From an uncultured Clostridia bacterium (GTDB lineage: Bacteria > Bacillota > Clostridia > Oscillospirales > Ruminococcaceae), in assembly GCA_945876435.1 (NCBI GenBank), contig CAMCOD010000005.1, positions 1 through 64,000 of the forward strand: 64,000 bases of DNA, in the 5' to 3' direction. Position 1 is the first letter of the stretch. Each line of letters starts with the position of its first letter. Below the pieces are notes generated by a model that worked only from the letters and a program-made list of their open reading frames with translations, ran no database searches and had not been told where the DNA came from. Positions 50,248 through 59,912 of this stretch are shown piece after piece. Position numbers and translations under genes: made by a program.

Positions 50248-52149
50248 TTATTTCTTCTCTTTGATTTCAGCAGCAACCAGTTTAATGAATTCTTCCGTAT
50301 TCATCGACTCGTTGTCAACGGTATCGCGGCGGCGAACAGAAACCGTGCCGTCTTCCTCTTCTTTGGCACCAACAATGACCATATAAGGTACTTTTTCCAG
50401 CTGTGCCTCACGAATCTTGTAGCCGATTTTTTCATTGCGTTCATCCAGCTCCGCACGAATACCGGCTTCACGCATTGCGCTGTGAACCTTTTTGGCGTAT
50501 TCAGCGTTTTTCTCAGAAATCGGAAGAACTTTTACCTGTACCGGAGCCAGCCAGGTTGGGAATTTACCGGCATAATGCTCGATCAGAATACCGATGAAAC
50601 GTTCTACAGAGCCGAAAGCAACACGGTGGATCATAATCGGACGGTGTTTTTGACCATCCTCACCGGTGTACTCAGCCTCAAAGCGCTGCGGCATCTGGAA
50701 GTCCAGCTGAATGGTGCCGCACTGCCAAGTACGTCCCAGAGAGTCCTCCAGGTGGAAGTCGATCTTCGGACCGTAGAAGGCACCGTCGCCCTCGTTGATC
50801 ACATAGCTCAGTCCCAGTTCATCCAAAGCGGATTTCAGACCATTGGTTGCCATTTCCCAATCCTCATCGCTGCCCATGCTGTTTTCCGGACGGGTCGACA
50901 GCTCAACATGATATTTGAAGCCGAACAGGCTGTAGATCTCGTCGATGAGGCGTGCAACACCTTTGATCTCCTGTGGGATCTGTTCCGGAGTCATGAAGAT
51001 ATGGGCATCGTCCTGATTGAAGCAGCGTACACGGAAGAGACCATGAAGCGCACCGGATTTCTCGTGGCGGTGTACCAGACCGATCTCACCCATTCTCAGC
51101 GGCAGGTCACGGTAGGAACGAGGCTCCGATTTGTAAACCAGCAAGCCGCCTGGGCAGTTCATTGGTTTGATGCCATACTCCATGTCATCGATAACCGTGG
51201 TGTACATGTTTTCTTTATAATGATCCCAGTGGCCGGAAGTTTTCCACAGGTTCAGATTCAGAATGATCGGGGTAGAGATCTCCACATAGCCGTTTCTGGT
51301 ATGGATGTCTCTCCAATATTCCAGCAAGGTATTTTTCAGGATCATTCCCTTTGGCAGGAAGAATGGGAAGCCTGGGCCTTCCTCCAGCATGGTGAACAGA
51401 CCCAGTTCTTTGCCCAGTTTCCGGTGGTCACGCTTTTTAGCTTCCTCGATTTTAGCCAGATAGTCTTCCAGCTCAGAAGCTTTGGGGAAGGCGGTACCGT
51501 AGATTCGGGTCAGCATCTTGTTTTTCTCGTCACCGTGCCAATAAGCGCCTGCGATGGAAGTCAGCTTGAAGGCTTTGATCAGTTTGGTGCTGGCAACATG
51601 AGGGCCGGCGCAAAGATCAACATATTCGCCCTGTTTATAGAAGCTGATTTCCTCGCCTTCCGGCAGATTTTCGATGAGTTCCACTTTATAAGGCTCGTTT
51701 CTCTCCTGCATCAGCTTGATTGCGTCCTCTCTGGACAGGGTGAAACGCTCCAATTTCAAATCTTCTTTGACGATTTTCTTCATTTCTGCTTCAATTTTTT
51801 CCAGCTGTTCCGGCGCAAACGGCTCATCCCGGTCAAAATCATAGTAGAAACCATCGGCAATGGACGGACCGATCGCCAGCTTCGTGTCCGGATACAGGCG
51901 TTTTACGGCCTGCGCCAGAATATGGGAGGCTGTATGGCGGAAAGCACCGCGGCCATCCTCGTCCTCAAAAGTAAGGAAGGTGATTTCGCAGTCCTCTGCG
52001 ATCTCGGTGCGCAGATCAACGGTCTCTCCGTTCACTTTTACCGCGCAAACGTTTCTTGCCAAACCTTCGCTGATGGATTTCGCGATCTCAATGGCGGGCA
52101 TAGGGTTCGCATATTCCCGAACATCTCCGCTTTTCAGTGTGATTTTCAT
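50248..52149 (-). CDS. thrS: Threonyl-tRNA synthetase
   Basis: 633 residues from the ATG at 52149 (GAGGAGG seven bases upstream); the frame is open through part of the T-box but that is not coding. A TGS domain (MKITLKSGDVREY...) and an editing domain with HTASHILAQAVKRL are followed by the class II core (MNCPGGLLVYKSEPRSYRDLP and RVAFGSVERFIGILIEH). A C-terminal anticodon-binding domain completes the protein. Expression is controlled by the T-box leader directly upstream. Confidence 0.97.
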   Translation of the reverse strand: MKITLKSGDVREYANPMPAIEIAKSISEGLARNVCAVKVNGETVDLRTEIAEDCEITFLTFEDEDGRGAFRHTASHILAQAVKRLYPDTKLAIGPSIADGFYYDFDRDEPFAPEQLEKIEAEMKKIVKEDLKLERFTLSREDAIKLMQERNEPYKVELIENLPEGEEISFYKQGEYVDLCAGPHVASTKLIKAFKLTSIAGAYWHGDEKNKMLTRIYGTAFPKASELEDYLAKIEEAKKRDHRKLGKELGLFTMLEEGPGFPFFLPKGMILKNTLLEYWRDIHTRNGYVEISTPIILNLNLWKTSGHWDHYKENMYTTVIDDMEYGIKPMNCPGGLLVYKSEPRSYRDLPLRMGEIGLVHRHEKSGALHGLFRVRCFNQDDAHIFMTPEQIPQEIKGVARLIDEIYSLFGFKYHVELSTRPENSMGSDEDWEMATNGLKSALDELGLSYVINEGDGAFYGPKIDFHLEDSLGRTWQCGTIQLDFQMPQRFEAEYTGEDGQKHRPIMIHRVAFGSVERFIGILIEHYAGKFPTWLAPVQVKVLPISEKNAEYAKKVHSAMREAGIRAELDERNEKIGYKIREAQLEKVPYMVIVGAKEEEDGTVSVRRRDTVDNESMNTEEFIKLVAAEIKEKK

Positions 52150-52201
52150 ATAAGTTCCTCCTCTATGTGATAAATGTTGCTTGCTATCAAAAGCTGTGAA
52201 A

Positions 52202-52443
52202 AAGAAAAGCACCCTCAGACCGCTTCTCGCGGTCCAAGGGTGCGTATACTCACACGGTTCCACCTTGGGTTTCACTCAAAATCCCTTAACGCGGGAAGAC
52301 GATGGCGCATTTGACGCCATGGCTCCGGAGTGGTATTCACCTCTGGGATTACGCAAGGACAATTTCAGCTCTTATGTCCTCTCTCTGACCGTTTTCCAGG
52401 GGTTACTGGTTCCTTCACAGCCGATACAGCATATCGTTTAGAT
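52202..52443 (-). ncRNA. T-box riboswitch, thrS leader
   Basis: The T-box sequence AAGGTGGAACCGTG (complement of 52253-52266) pairs with the tRNA acceptor end. The terminator stem GCACCCT.GGACCGC / GCGGTCTGAGGGTGC (52207-52243) followed by TTTTCTTTTT is the off state. Stem I contains GTGAATACCACTCCGGAGC, in which ACC (52332-52334 on the complement) is the threonine specifier. Uncharged tRNA-Thr would favour the antiterminator and thrS expression. Confidence 0.93.
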
Positions 52444-52449
52444 AGTGTA

Positions 52450-52478
52450 ACCATACCACTATTTTTACTGTTTGTCAA
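52450..52478 (-). promoter_or_regulatory. Sigma-A promoter of thrS
   Basis: TTGACA (complement of 52473-52478) and TATGGT (52450-52455), 17-bp spacer, directly before the T-box. Confidence 0.8.
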
Positions 52479-52543
52479 GTGATTATTCCCAATTTTTCTA
52501 CCGTTTATCGCCGGCAAAGCACCTTTTGCCTTTGTTTTGCGGC

Positions 52544-52574
52544 AAAAAGCCCGGAAATTCCGGGCTTTTCTCTG
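52544..52574 (-). terminator. Terminator after tyrS
   Basis: AAAAGCCCGGAA / TTCCGGGCTTTTT on the minus strand, starting 8 bp after the tyrS stop. Confidence 0.88.
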
Positions 52575-52581
52575 TTTGCTT

Positions 52582-53817
52582 TTACAGCGTGAACAGCGTG
52601 AATTTATGGAAACCTTTCTTGCCTTTTTTCAAGATCAGCTCGCCGTTTGTGAAATCGCTTTCCGAAACACAGGCATTGATATCGGTTACTTTTGCCTCGT
52701 TTACGGAAACGCTGCCGGCTTTGATCAGGCGTTTTGCTTCGGATTTGGAAGGAGCCAGCTCAGCGCGAACCAGCAGATCCGCCACCTGCATTTTGCTATC
52801 ACTGATCTCCGCAGCGGTCAGAGCTGTGGTTGGCATATTGACCGAGGAGTTGCCGGCGGTAAACAGGGCACGGGCGGCCTCCAGGGCTTTCTGCGCTTCT
52901 TCTTCGCCATGAACCATAGCAGTCAGTTCCACTGCCAGACGTTCCTTGGCCTTGTTCAGTTCGGCGCCTTCCATCGTCCGCTCCATTTCCTCGATTTCCT
53001 CAATTGGAATAAAGGTCAGCATTTTCAGGCATTTGATCACGTCGGCGTCGCCTACGTTTCTCCAGTACTGGAAGAATTCATAAGGGCTGGTCTTTTCCGC
53101 ATCCAGCCATACTGCGTTGCCGGCGGTTTTACCCATTTTTTTGCCGTTGGAATCGGTAAGCAGAGTAATGGTCAGGGCATGTGCATCCTTGCCCAGCTTG
53201 CGGCGGATCAATTCGGTACCGCCCAGCATATTGCTCCACTGGTCGTCGCCGCCAAACTGCATATTGCAGCCGTATTTCTGGAACATGTAGTAGAAGTCGT
53301 AGGACTGCATGATCATGTAGTTGAATTCCAGGAAGCTGAGGCCCTTTTCCATCCGCTGTTTGTAGCATTCGGCGCGGAGCATATTGTTAACGGAGAAGCA
53401 GGCGCCAACCTCCCGCAGCAGATCAACGTAATTCAGGTTCAGCAGCCAATCGGCGTTGTTTACCATCATGGCTTTTCCCTCGCCAAACTCAATAAAACGC
53501 TCCATCTGGCGTTTGAAGCACTCGGCGTTATGGTCGATATCCTCTTTGGTCAGCATTTTCCGCATATCGGTACGCCCGGAAGGGTCGCCGATCATGGTGG
53601 TTCCGCCGCCGATCAGGGCGATTGGACGGTTTCCACCCATCTGCAGACGTTTCATCAAGGTCAAAGCCATAAAATGACCAGCGGTCAAACTGTCCGCAGT
53701 ACAGTCGAAGCCAATGTAAAAGGTCGCTTTGCCTTCGTTGATCATTTCTCGGATGTGTTCTTCGTCCGTGGTCTGTGCGATCAGACCGCGGCGCTGCAAT
53801 TCTTCATAAAGCTGCAT
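52582..53817 (-). CDS. tyrS: Tyrosyl-tRNA synthetase
   Basis: 411 residues from the ATG at 53817, chosen for AAAAGGAG nine bases upstream. Class Ic synthetase: FYIGFDCTADSLTAGHFM (HIGH region), GDPSGR, the tyrosine-site segment QSYDFYYMFQKYGCNMQFGG (Tyr, Gln, Asp nearby), and KMGKT in the KMSKS place, as usual for TyrRS. A C-terminal S4-like RNA-binding domain starts with MQVADLLVRAELAPSKSEAK. It has its own promoter and tyrosine T-box. Confidence 0.97.
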   Translation of the reverse strand: MQLYEELQRRGLIAQTTDEEHIREMINEGKATFYIGFDCTADSLTAGHFMALTLMKRLQMGGNRPIALIGGGTTMIGDPSGRTDMRKMLTKEDIDHNAECFKRQMERFIEFGEGKAMMVNNADWLLNLNYVDLLREVGACFSVNNMLRAECYKQRMEKGLSFLEFNYMIMQSYDFYYMFQKYGCNMQFGGDDQWSNMLGGTELIRRKLGKDAHALTITLLTDSNGKKMGKTAGNAVWLDAEKTSPYEFFQYWRNVGDADVIKCLKMLTFIPIEEIEEMERTMEGAELNKAKERLAVELTAMVHGEEEAQKALEAARALFTAGNSSVNMPTTALTAAEISDSKMQVADLLVRAELAPSKSEAKRLIKAGSVSVNEAKVTDINACVSESDFTNGELILKKGKKGFHKFTLFTL

Positions 53818-53855
53818 AGTACTTGTCTCCTTTTTCATATATCACTGATTTTATA

Positions 53856-54151
53856 GCGAAAAATAAGCCCTCTGCTTATTTTCCATAAGCAGAGGGCGAA
53901 GATAGTCGCGTTACCACCTCTATTTACCGCAGGCTCACGCCAACGGCCTCAGCAGGTACCTTCCAGCCTATCGGCACGGAATCCATACCCTGACATGGTA
54001 ACGGTTGTCAACCGGCCGTGCCTACTGAGGAAATTCCAGGTTCGGGCGGCAGCTCGGAGATGTATTCACTGCGTTTTTTCTGCCTCCTTCCACCAAATGG
54101 AGGCTCTCTGTGAGAAAAGAAGCGCAGTTACTTCTTCTCGTCATGGCTGAT
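53856..54151 (-). ncRNA. T-box riboswitch, tyrS leader
   Basis: T-box sequence AGGTGGTAACGCG (complement of 53907-53919). Terminator stem GCCCTCTGCTTAT / ATAAGCAGAGGGC (53867-53897) followed by TTATTTTTC. Stem I carries AGAGAGCC, ATTTGGTGGAAGGAGGC and GTGAATACATCTCCGAGC, where TAC (complement of 54062-54064) is the tyrosine specifier. Confidence 0.94.
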
Positions 54152-54157
54152 AGGGTT

Positions 54158-54186
54158 ATTATAACCGCAAGGGGTGGTTTTGTCAA
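54158..54186 (-). promoter_or_regulatory. Sigma-A promoter of tyrS
   Basis: Perfect TTGACA (complement of 54181-54186) and TATAAT (54158-54163), 17-bp spacer. The -35 begins 10 bp after the recN stop. Confidence 0.9.
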
Positions 54187-54196
54187 GATTTTTCCC

Positions 54197-55858
54197 TTAT
54201 TTATGGGCAAGAAGCAGCATTTCCCGGGCATTTTCCATGGCCGTTTCCGTTACAGCCTCACCGGAAACGATGCGGGCGATCTCCCGCACCCGTTCCTCCT
54301 CGCTGAGCAAGTCCACCCGGGTAAAGGTGCGTCCCTCCTCCACTTCCTTATGGATGTACAGGTGCGTATCTCCGCAGGCTGCCACCGGAGCAAGGTGCGT
54401 AACACAGATGACCTGCCGGTTACGGGAGACCTCCTGCAGCTTTCGTCCGATTTTCTGGGCGGCAGCGCCGCTGACGCCGGTGTCGATCTCATCGAAAATA
54501 GCCGTACCCACCCGGTCTTTTTCAGCCAGTACGTTTTTGATGGACAGCATGACCCGGGACAGCTCGCCGCCGGAGGCGATCTTCGCCAGCGGTTTTGGCT
54601 GTTCACCGGCGTTGGAGCTGATCAGCAATTCCATTTCGTCCTGACCGTTGGGCCGGTAATCGCAGCGGCCAGCGCTGACTGTTAGTTTCACGGAAGGCAT
54701 ATTCAGGAATTCCAATTCCTTTTTGATGCGGGACAGGAAATTTCGGGCAGTTTGATGGCGCGCCGCAGTCAATTCATCGGCCGCCTGCGCCAGCTTGGGC
54801 AACAGCTTCCGCTCCTCTTCCAGCAAGCGGTCAATGATCTCCTGGGAGAACTGAATTTCCTCAAGCTCTTTTGACGCCTTTTCCCCATATTCCTGAATTT
54901 CAGCAATGGTAGAACCGTATTTCCGCTTAAAGTTCTGGATCAGCTCCAGACGGTCCTCGATTTCGTCCAGAGAATGGGGATCAAAGTCCAACTGATCCAG
55001 ATAGCGGCTGAGCTCTCCGCTGATATCGTTGACCGTATAGGAAATATCGGTCACCTGCGCTGCCGCATCGGACAGCTCCGGTACAAAACGGGATAGTTTG
55101 CCTAAAGTTTCCGCCAATTGACTGAGCAAACCGGCGGCACCTTCTGCATCCTCTCCCCCGTCCAGCAATCCTTTGGCTTCCGCGGCCAGTTTCATGATCC
55201 TCTCGCCGTTGCGGATGGTGTCCCGGCGGGCTGTTAGCTCCTCATCCTCGCCGATTTGCAGGTTCGCAGCTTCGATCTCGTTGACCTGATACTGGAGCAG
55301 GGAGATTTTCTGCTCTTTTTCCCGATCGCTCTGGGCCATGGAACGGAGTTTTTTCCGAAGTTCCATGACCTGACTGTAAATTTGGCTGTACGCTTCCCGC
55401 AGATCAGCCAATTCACCGAAGCTGTCGATGTATTCAATGTGATATTGAGGGTCCAGCAGACGGTGGTTGTCCTTCTGCCCATGGACGTCGATCAGTTGGG
55501 AAGAGATCTCCCGAAGGATCTGCAGCGTTGCCGGCCGGCCATTGACCTTGCAGCTGTTGCGCGCCCCGATTTCCCGGGCGATCAGAACTTCCCTATCGTT
55601 TGTTTCATAGCCAAGCTCCTGGATTTTTCCAGCTGCTTCCGGCGAAACATCGGTAAACAGCGCCGAAATCGCTGCTGTTTCCTCGCCGCTGCGGATAATA
55701 TCCCGCGACAGACGGGCACCCAGCACCCCGTTGATGGCGGAGATCAGCATAGTTTTTCCGGCGCCTGTTTCACCGGTGAACACATTGAAACCAGAACCAA
55801 ACTGAATGGACGCCTCCTGAATCACCGCGATATTTTTAATATATAGCTGAGAGAGCAT
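54197..55858 (-). CDS. recN: DNA repair protein RecN
   Basis: 553-residue SMC-like ATPase that gathers double-strand breaks. Walker A is FTGETGAGKTMLISAI (about 29-44). Coiled coils surround a short hinge, then KIASGGELSRVMLSIKNVL (signature), AIFDEIDTGVSGAAA (Walker B) and QVICVTHLAPVAA. Last gene of the nusB-to-recN unit; argR-recN adjacency is conserved in Firmicutes. No terminator is seen after it, so read-through into the tyrS leader is likely. Confidence 0.97.
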   Translation of the reverse strand: MLSQLYIKNIAVIQEASIQFGSGFNVFTGETGAGKTMLISAINGVLGARLSRDIIRSGEETAAISALFTDVSPEAAGKIQELGYETNDREVLIAREIGARNSCKVNGRPATLQILREISSQLIDVHGQKDNHRLLDPQYHIEYIDSFGELADLREAYSQIYSQVMELRKKLRSMAQSDREKEQKISLLQYQVNEIEAANLQIGEDEELTARRDTIRNGERIMKLAAEAKGLLDGGEDAEGAAGLLSQLAETLGKLSRFVPELSDAAAQVTDISYTVNDISGELSRYLDQLDFDPHSLDEIEDRLELIQNFKRKYGSTIAEIQEYGEKASKELEEIQFSQEIIDRLLEEERKLLPKLAQAADELTAARHQTARNFLSRIKKELEFLNMPSVKLTVSAGRCDYRPNGQDEMELLISSNAGEQPKPLAKIASGGELSRVMLSIKNVLAEKDRVGTAIFDEIDTGVSGAAAQKIGRKLQEVSRNRQVICVTHLAPVAACGDTHLYIHKEVEEGRTFTRVDLLSEEERVREIARIVSGEAVTETAMENAREMLLLAHK

Positions 55859-55870
55859 TCCCTCTCCTCC

Positions 55871-56323
55871 TTAGTGGATCAACTTATTCAGGTCTTCGAT
55901 CATTTTTTCCGCATACGCTTCGCTGCGCATAACCAACAGAATGGTGTCATCCCCGGCAATTGTTCCCACCACGCCTTCCCAATGGATGGAATCCAGCGCC
56001 GCGCAGGCGGCGTTCGCCATACCGGTATAGCATTTTACCACAACCAGGTTCTGGGCATAATCCACACCCCGCACCGATTCGGAAAAAATCGCGTGGAACT
56101 TGAAGGACAGGTCGCTGCCTTTTTCTTTCTGGTGGGTCGTGTAGTGATAGCTGCCATCATTGGACAAAGACTTGATCAGACGCAGCTCCTTAATGTCGCG
56201 GGATACGGTGGCCTGTGTTACCTGAAATCCGTTTTTGCTCAGTTCTGCCTGAAGCTCTTCCTGGGTGTTGATATGCTTGCTCCCAATCAGCTCCAGAATC
56301 TTTGCATGACGCTTCGCTTTCAT
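55871..56323 (-). CDS. argR: Arginine repressor ArgR
   Basis: 150 residues. N-terminal winged helix (KAKRHAKILELIGSKHINTQ, then QVTQATVSRDIKELRLIK) and a C-terminal oligomerisation and arginine-binding domain (GTIAGDDTILLVMRS). It represses arginine synthesis or activates catabolism when arginine binds. AGGAGG upstream; starts 2 bp after nadK. In this place it is a fixed neighbour of recN rather than of arginine genes. Confidence 0.96.
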   Translation of the reverse strand: MKAKRHAKILELIGSKHINTQEELQAELSKNGFQVTQATVSRDIKELRLIKSLSNDGSYHYTTHQKEKGSDLSFKFHAIFSESVRGVDYAQNLVVVKCYTGMANAACAALDSIHWEGVVGTIAGDDTILLVMRSEAYAEKMIEDLNKLIH

Positions 56324-56325
56324 AA

Positions 56326-57186
56326 TTACCTCCTGTTGGTGAAGTTTTCAGTCAGTTTTTTATAGTAATTGTTCTTGGAAAGGACAACATATTTCATCTT
56401 CTGCTGTGCTTGGTAAATCGTTACCCAGTCGCCAGGCACGATTTTAATAATATCCTTGCCGTCGATGGACAGCATCAGAGTGTCTGAGTTATTGATATAT
56501 TTTCCCTGAACGGTCAGCAGCTCCTGCGGCCCATAGACCATAGAGCGAAAGAAAAGAGAATGGGGACAAATCGGGGTAACAATAATCGCCTGCATACCGG
56601 CGCAAACGATCGGTCCTCCCGCTGACAGGGAATAAGCTGTGGAGCCGGTGGGTGTGGAGAAAATCAGGCCGTCGGCACGGTAGCTGTTGATATAGCCGCT
56701 GCGCAGCACCACATCAATATCCGCTACACGGGCATTCATGTCCTCCTTGCTGATGACCGCGTCATTGATGGCAAGGTAAGTCTCCGCTCCGCCTTCCTTG
56801 TGATGATGATTGACCTCCAGAACCATACGCTCCTGGATCTCGTAATTCCCATTAACCAGCTGAATAAGAGAATCCAGTTCATAGTGTTCCAGCTCAGTGA
56901 GAAAACCCAGGCGGCCGGAGTTAATACCCACAATGGGCTTGTCCATGGCAATGGCTATCTCCGCGCTGTGGATCAAAGTACCGTCGCCGCCGATGGTAAT
57001 GACCATATCCACAGCTTCTTTATCCCGCTCCATATCAAATTCCCGAACCATCAGATTCTGAAAAATTTCCATGTATTTCGGCGCCACATAAACATCGCAG
57101 CCTCTGGATTTCAGAATCTGAATGGCGCGGCTGGCACATTCCACGGAATTTTTCTTGCCCGGATTCAAAATCATCAGGAAATTCAT
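56326..57186 (-). CDS. nadK: NAD kinase
   Basis: 286 residues; makes NADP from NAD. TIGGDGTLIHSAEIA holds the catalytic GGDGT, NSGRLGFLTELE follows, and STPTGSTAYSLSAGGP is the NAD-binding signature. Located between tlyA and argR in the isoprenoid/repair operon. Confidence 0.97.
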   Translation of the reverse strand: MNFLMILNPGKKNSVECASRAIQILKSRGCDVYVAPKYMEIFQNLMVREFDMERDKEAVDMVITIGGDGTLIHSAEIAIAMDKPIVGINSGRLGFLTELEHYELDSLIQLVNGNYEIQERMVLEVNHHHKEGGAETYLAINDAVISKEDMNARVADIDVVLRSGYINSYRADGLIFSTPTGSTAYSLSAGGPIVCAGMQAIIVTPICPHSLFFRSMVYGPQELLTVQGKYINNSDTLMLSIDGKDIIKIVPGDWVTIYQAQQKMKYVVLSKNNYYKKLTENFTNRR

Positions 57187-57199
57187 TCCTTATCCCCCC

Positions 57200-57997
57200 T
57201 TACAGCGTTTCGTGAGCCTTGGCAACTACGCCTTCCACCGTCTCATGAGCAAGCGGATGATTAGCCTCTTCTTTGCCCAGATGGAGCAAATACTCAATAT
57301 TTCCTTCCGGTCCTTTGATTGGCGAAAAATCCAGCCCCAGCACGGCAAAACCCAACCCCTGCGCAAAATCAGCCACCTTCTCAATGACCATTTCATGGAT
57401 TTTCGGGTCACGGACAACTCCTTTTTTCCCAACATTTTCCCGTCCGGCCTCAAACTGGGGCTTCACCAGGCAGACCATGGACCTACCATCCTTCAGAAAG
57501 CGGTAAGCAACCGGCAAAACCAGTGTTAGAGAGATAAAGGACACATCAACTGAGATAAAATCCAGTTTCTCCGGCACCTGTTCTTCTGTCAAATAGCGAA
57601 TATTGGTGCGCTCCAGATTGACCACCCGTTCATCCGTGCGCAGGCTCCAGGCCAACTGGCCGTAGCCCACATCAACGGAATAAACCTTAGCGGCGCCGTT
57701 CTGCAGCATACAGTCGGTAAAGCCGCCTGTGGAGGCGCCAATGTCCATACAAATGCCCCCATTCAGGTCAATAGGGAAGCTTTCCATCGCCTTCTCCAGC
57801 TTTTTGCCGCCTCGGCTCACATATTTCAGACTTTCGCCCCGAACTTCGATGGAATCATCCTCTTTTACCTGGGTCCCAGCCTTATCGGACTTCTGTCCGT
57901 TGACATAGACCAAGCCTTCCATAATCAGCACCTTTGCCCGCTCCCGGCTCTGACAGAGTCCCCGCTGCACCAGTGCCGCGTCCAGTCGTTCCTTCAA
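57200..57997 (-). CDS. tlyA: TlyA-family rRNA 2'-O-methyltransferase
   Basis: 265 residues. S4 RNA-binding domain at 1-60 (RLDAALVQRGLCQSRERAK), then an FtsJ-like methyltransferase with DIGASTGGFTDCMLQ as SAM site and the catalytic Lys/Glu region MVCLVKPQFEAGRENV. Characterised relatives methylate ribose in 16S and 23S rRNA; older annotation calls them haemolysins. The start is TTG after GGAGGG. The dxs-tlyA-nadK-argR-recN order is well conserved in Clostridia. Confidence 0.94.
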   Translation of the reverse strand: MKERLDAALVQRGLCQSRERAKVLIMEGLVYVNGQKSDKAGTQVKEDDSIEVRGESLKYVSRGGKKLEKAMESFPIDLNGGICMDIGASTGGFTDCMLQNGAAKVYSVDVGYGQLAWSLRTDERVVNLERTNIRYLTEEQVPEKLDFISVDVSFISLTLVLPVAYRFLKDGRSMVCLVKPQFEAGRENVGKKGVVRDPKIHEMVIEKVADFAQGLGFAVLGLDFSPIKGPEGNIEYLLHLGKEEANHPLAHETVEGVVAKAHETL

Positions 57998-58034
57998 AGG
58001 GAATCCCTCCTGTTTCTCCTAAAATCCTGAACTT

Positions 58035-59885
58035 TTAATAAAAATAATCTTTATAATCCTGAATCAGGGATGCGCTGTCCAAGCGGCACAGCGCCGTGGC
58101 CTCCGCCGGAGTGGCCTGCGGCACAAAGCAGTTGTCCACGCCCCGAAGCTTGTACTGCCCTTTGTAGCCCTCCTCCAACAGTTTTGCGCCCACATACTGG
58201 CCCAGACCGCCGGTTTGGATCCCCTCCTCCACAAAGAGAATGCGTTCCGCTTCTTTCATCAGCGCAAAGGCGTCCACATGGATCGGGAATATCCTGGTCA
58301 GCTTCAAAACCGAAGCGCCAAGTTCCTTGGCCGCCTTCGCCGCTTCCGCGGAAATGCGTCCGTAGGTGACGATGAGTTTCTTCCGGCTCTCCCCCAGCAG
58401 CTGCCAATCCTGCGCTTTGGTAAGAGCGGCCAGATCAGCGTCCTGACCGCCTCTGGGATACCGGACGCCGCAGACGCCGTCTTCCCGGTACAACGCCTGT
58501 TCCATCGCCCAACGCAGTTCCTGAAAGGTTGCAGGCGAGTAAAGCACGATTCCCGGAATATTCAACAGCATCGCTACATCAAACAAACCATTATGCGTCT
58601 CACCGTCAGCTCCTACAATTCCTGCCCGGTCAATGGCCAGGACAATATGTTGTTTCTCAATGGAACAGTCATGGAGCACCTGGTCATAGCAGCGCTGAAG
58701 AAAGCTGGAATACACCGCAAACACCGGTGTCATTCCTTCGGCGGCAAGTCCGGCCGCAAAAGTCACCGCATGCGGTTCCGCGATCCCCACATCAAAGAAA
58801 CGCCCCGCCTGCTTAAAAGCTTTGGAAAAGAAGTTAAGGCCGGTGCCGTATTTCATGGCGGCGGTAATGGCGCAGATTTTTTCGTCTCTCTTGGCAAGCT
58901 CCGTCAGATGCCTGCCGAACACCTCGGAAAAGCTGAGTGCGCCCGCTTTGCTCTTGCTCTTTCCAGTGCGAATGTCAAAACCGGAAGTTCCATGAAATTC
59001 ACCAGGATTTTTTTCCGCAAAGGAATAGCCTTTGCCTTTCTGTGTTTCCACATGGAGAAAGACCGGGCCGCCGAGGGCCTTCGCGCGGCTGAGAACCGCG
59101 CAGAGCTGATCCAGATCATGTCCGTTCACCGGACCAAGGTAACGAAAACCCATATCCTCAAAGAAATTGCTGCCGTAAAGAATGGTTTTGGCCGCTGATT
59201 TCATCTTAACCAGCGAAGATTCCAGTGGTTTTCCCACCAGAGGGATCTTCTGGCAGAAGGCCTGAACATCATCCTTCATTTTGAAGTATCCCGGCGTGGA
59301 ACGAATGTTGGAGAGGTACTTGGCCAAGTTGCTCTCGTTCTTGGAAATGGACATTTTATTGTCATTTAAGATGACGATCAGTCGATCCCCACTTCTGGCG
59401 GCATTATTGATGGCCTCATAGGCCATGCCGCTGGTGAAAGCACCGTCGCCAATGACCGCAATGGTGCTGTGCGGGTCATTTTTCAGGGTCTTGGCCCGTG
59501 CCATACCGCTGGCCGCCGAAATCGAGGTGCTGGAATGACCGGTAACAAAGGCGTCATGGACGCTTTCTTTCGGTTTTGGAAAGCCGGAAAGGCCGTCTTT
59601 TTGCCGAAGGGTATGGAATTGTTCCCTGCGTCCGGTCAGCAGCTTGTGGGCATAGCTTTGATGGCCCACATCCCAGACGATTTTATCCTTCGGTGAGTCA
59701 AAGATCCGATGCAGAGCTACCGTCAGCTCCACTACACCCAGACTGGATGCCAGATGACCTCCATTTTTTGAGGTAGTTTCAATCATTACATCCCGCAATT
59801 CCCTGCAAAGCAGCGGAAGTTCTTCTTTATTCAACCGCTTTACATCCGCGGGAGAGTCAATCCGGCTCAAGATAGGATCGTTCAT
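58035..59885 (-). CDS. dxs: 1-deoxy-D-xylulose-5-phosphate synthase
   Basis: 616-residue thiamine-diphosphate enzyme, first step of the MEP isoprenoid pathway. VIGDGAFTSGMAYEAINN carries the TPP motif, with VILNDNKMSIS after it. DVGIAEPHAVTFAAGLA contains the conserved Glu, and IDRAGIVGADGETHNG follows. The start is set to the ATG at 59885, eight bases after AAAGGA; a TTG two codons earlier is possible. It is in the same operon as ispA, matching substrate supply to prenyl chain extension. Confidence 0.96.
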   Translation of the reverse strand: MNDPILSRIDSPADVKRLNKEELPLLCRELRDVMIETTSKNGGHLASSLGVVELTVALHRIFDSPKDKIVWDVGHQSYAHKLLTGRREQFHTLRQKDGLSGFPKPKESVHDAFVTGHSSTSISAASGMARAKTLKNDPHSTIAVIGDGAFTSGMAYEAINNAARSGDRLIVILNDNKMSISKNESNLAKYLSNIRSTPGYFKMKDDVQAFCQKIPLVGKPLESSLVKMKSAAKTILYGSNFFEDMGFRYLGPVNGHDLDQLCAVLSRAKALGGPVFLHVETQKGKGYSFAEKNPGEFHGTSGFDIRTGKSKSKAGALSFSEVFGRHLTELAKRDEKICAITAAMKYGTGLNFFSKAFKQAGRFFDVGIAEPHAVTFAAGLAAEGMTPVFAVYSSFLQRCYDQVLHDCSIEKQHIVLAIDRAGIVGADGETHNGLFDVAMLLNIPGIVLYSPATFQELRWAMEQALYREDGVCGVRYPRGGQDADLAALTKAQDWQLLGESRKKLIVTYGRISAEAAKAAKELGASVLKLTRIFPIHVDAFALMKEAERILFVEEGIQTGGLGQYVGAKLLEEGYKGQYKLRGVDNCFVPQATPAEATALCRLDSASLIQDYKDYFY

Positions 59886-59912
59886 TCCCAATTTCCTTTC
59901 CCTGTTTTCTGG

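Noticed and set aside
50215..52170. Long plus-strand open frame (651 codons)
   Set aside because: Antisense to thrS; its composition mirrors the synthetase codons and it has no proper start signal.
52582..53817. Degenerate KMSKS motif in TyrRS (KMGKT)
   Set aside because: Bacterial TyrRS normally has KFGKT or similar here, so this is not a defect.
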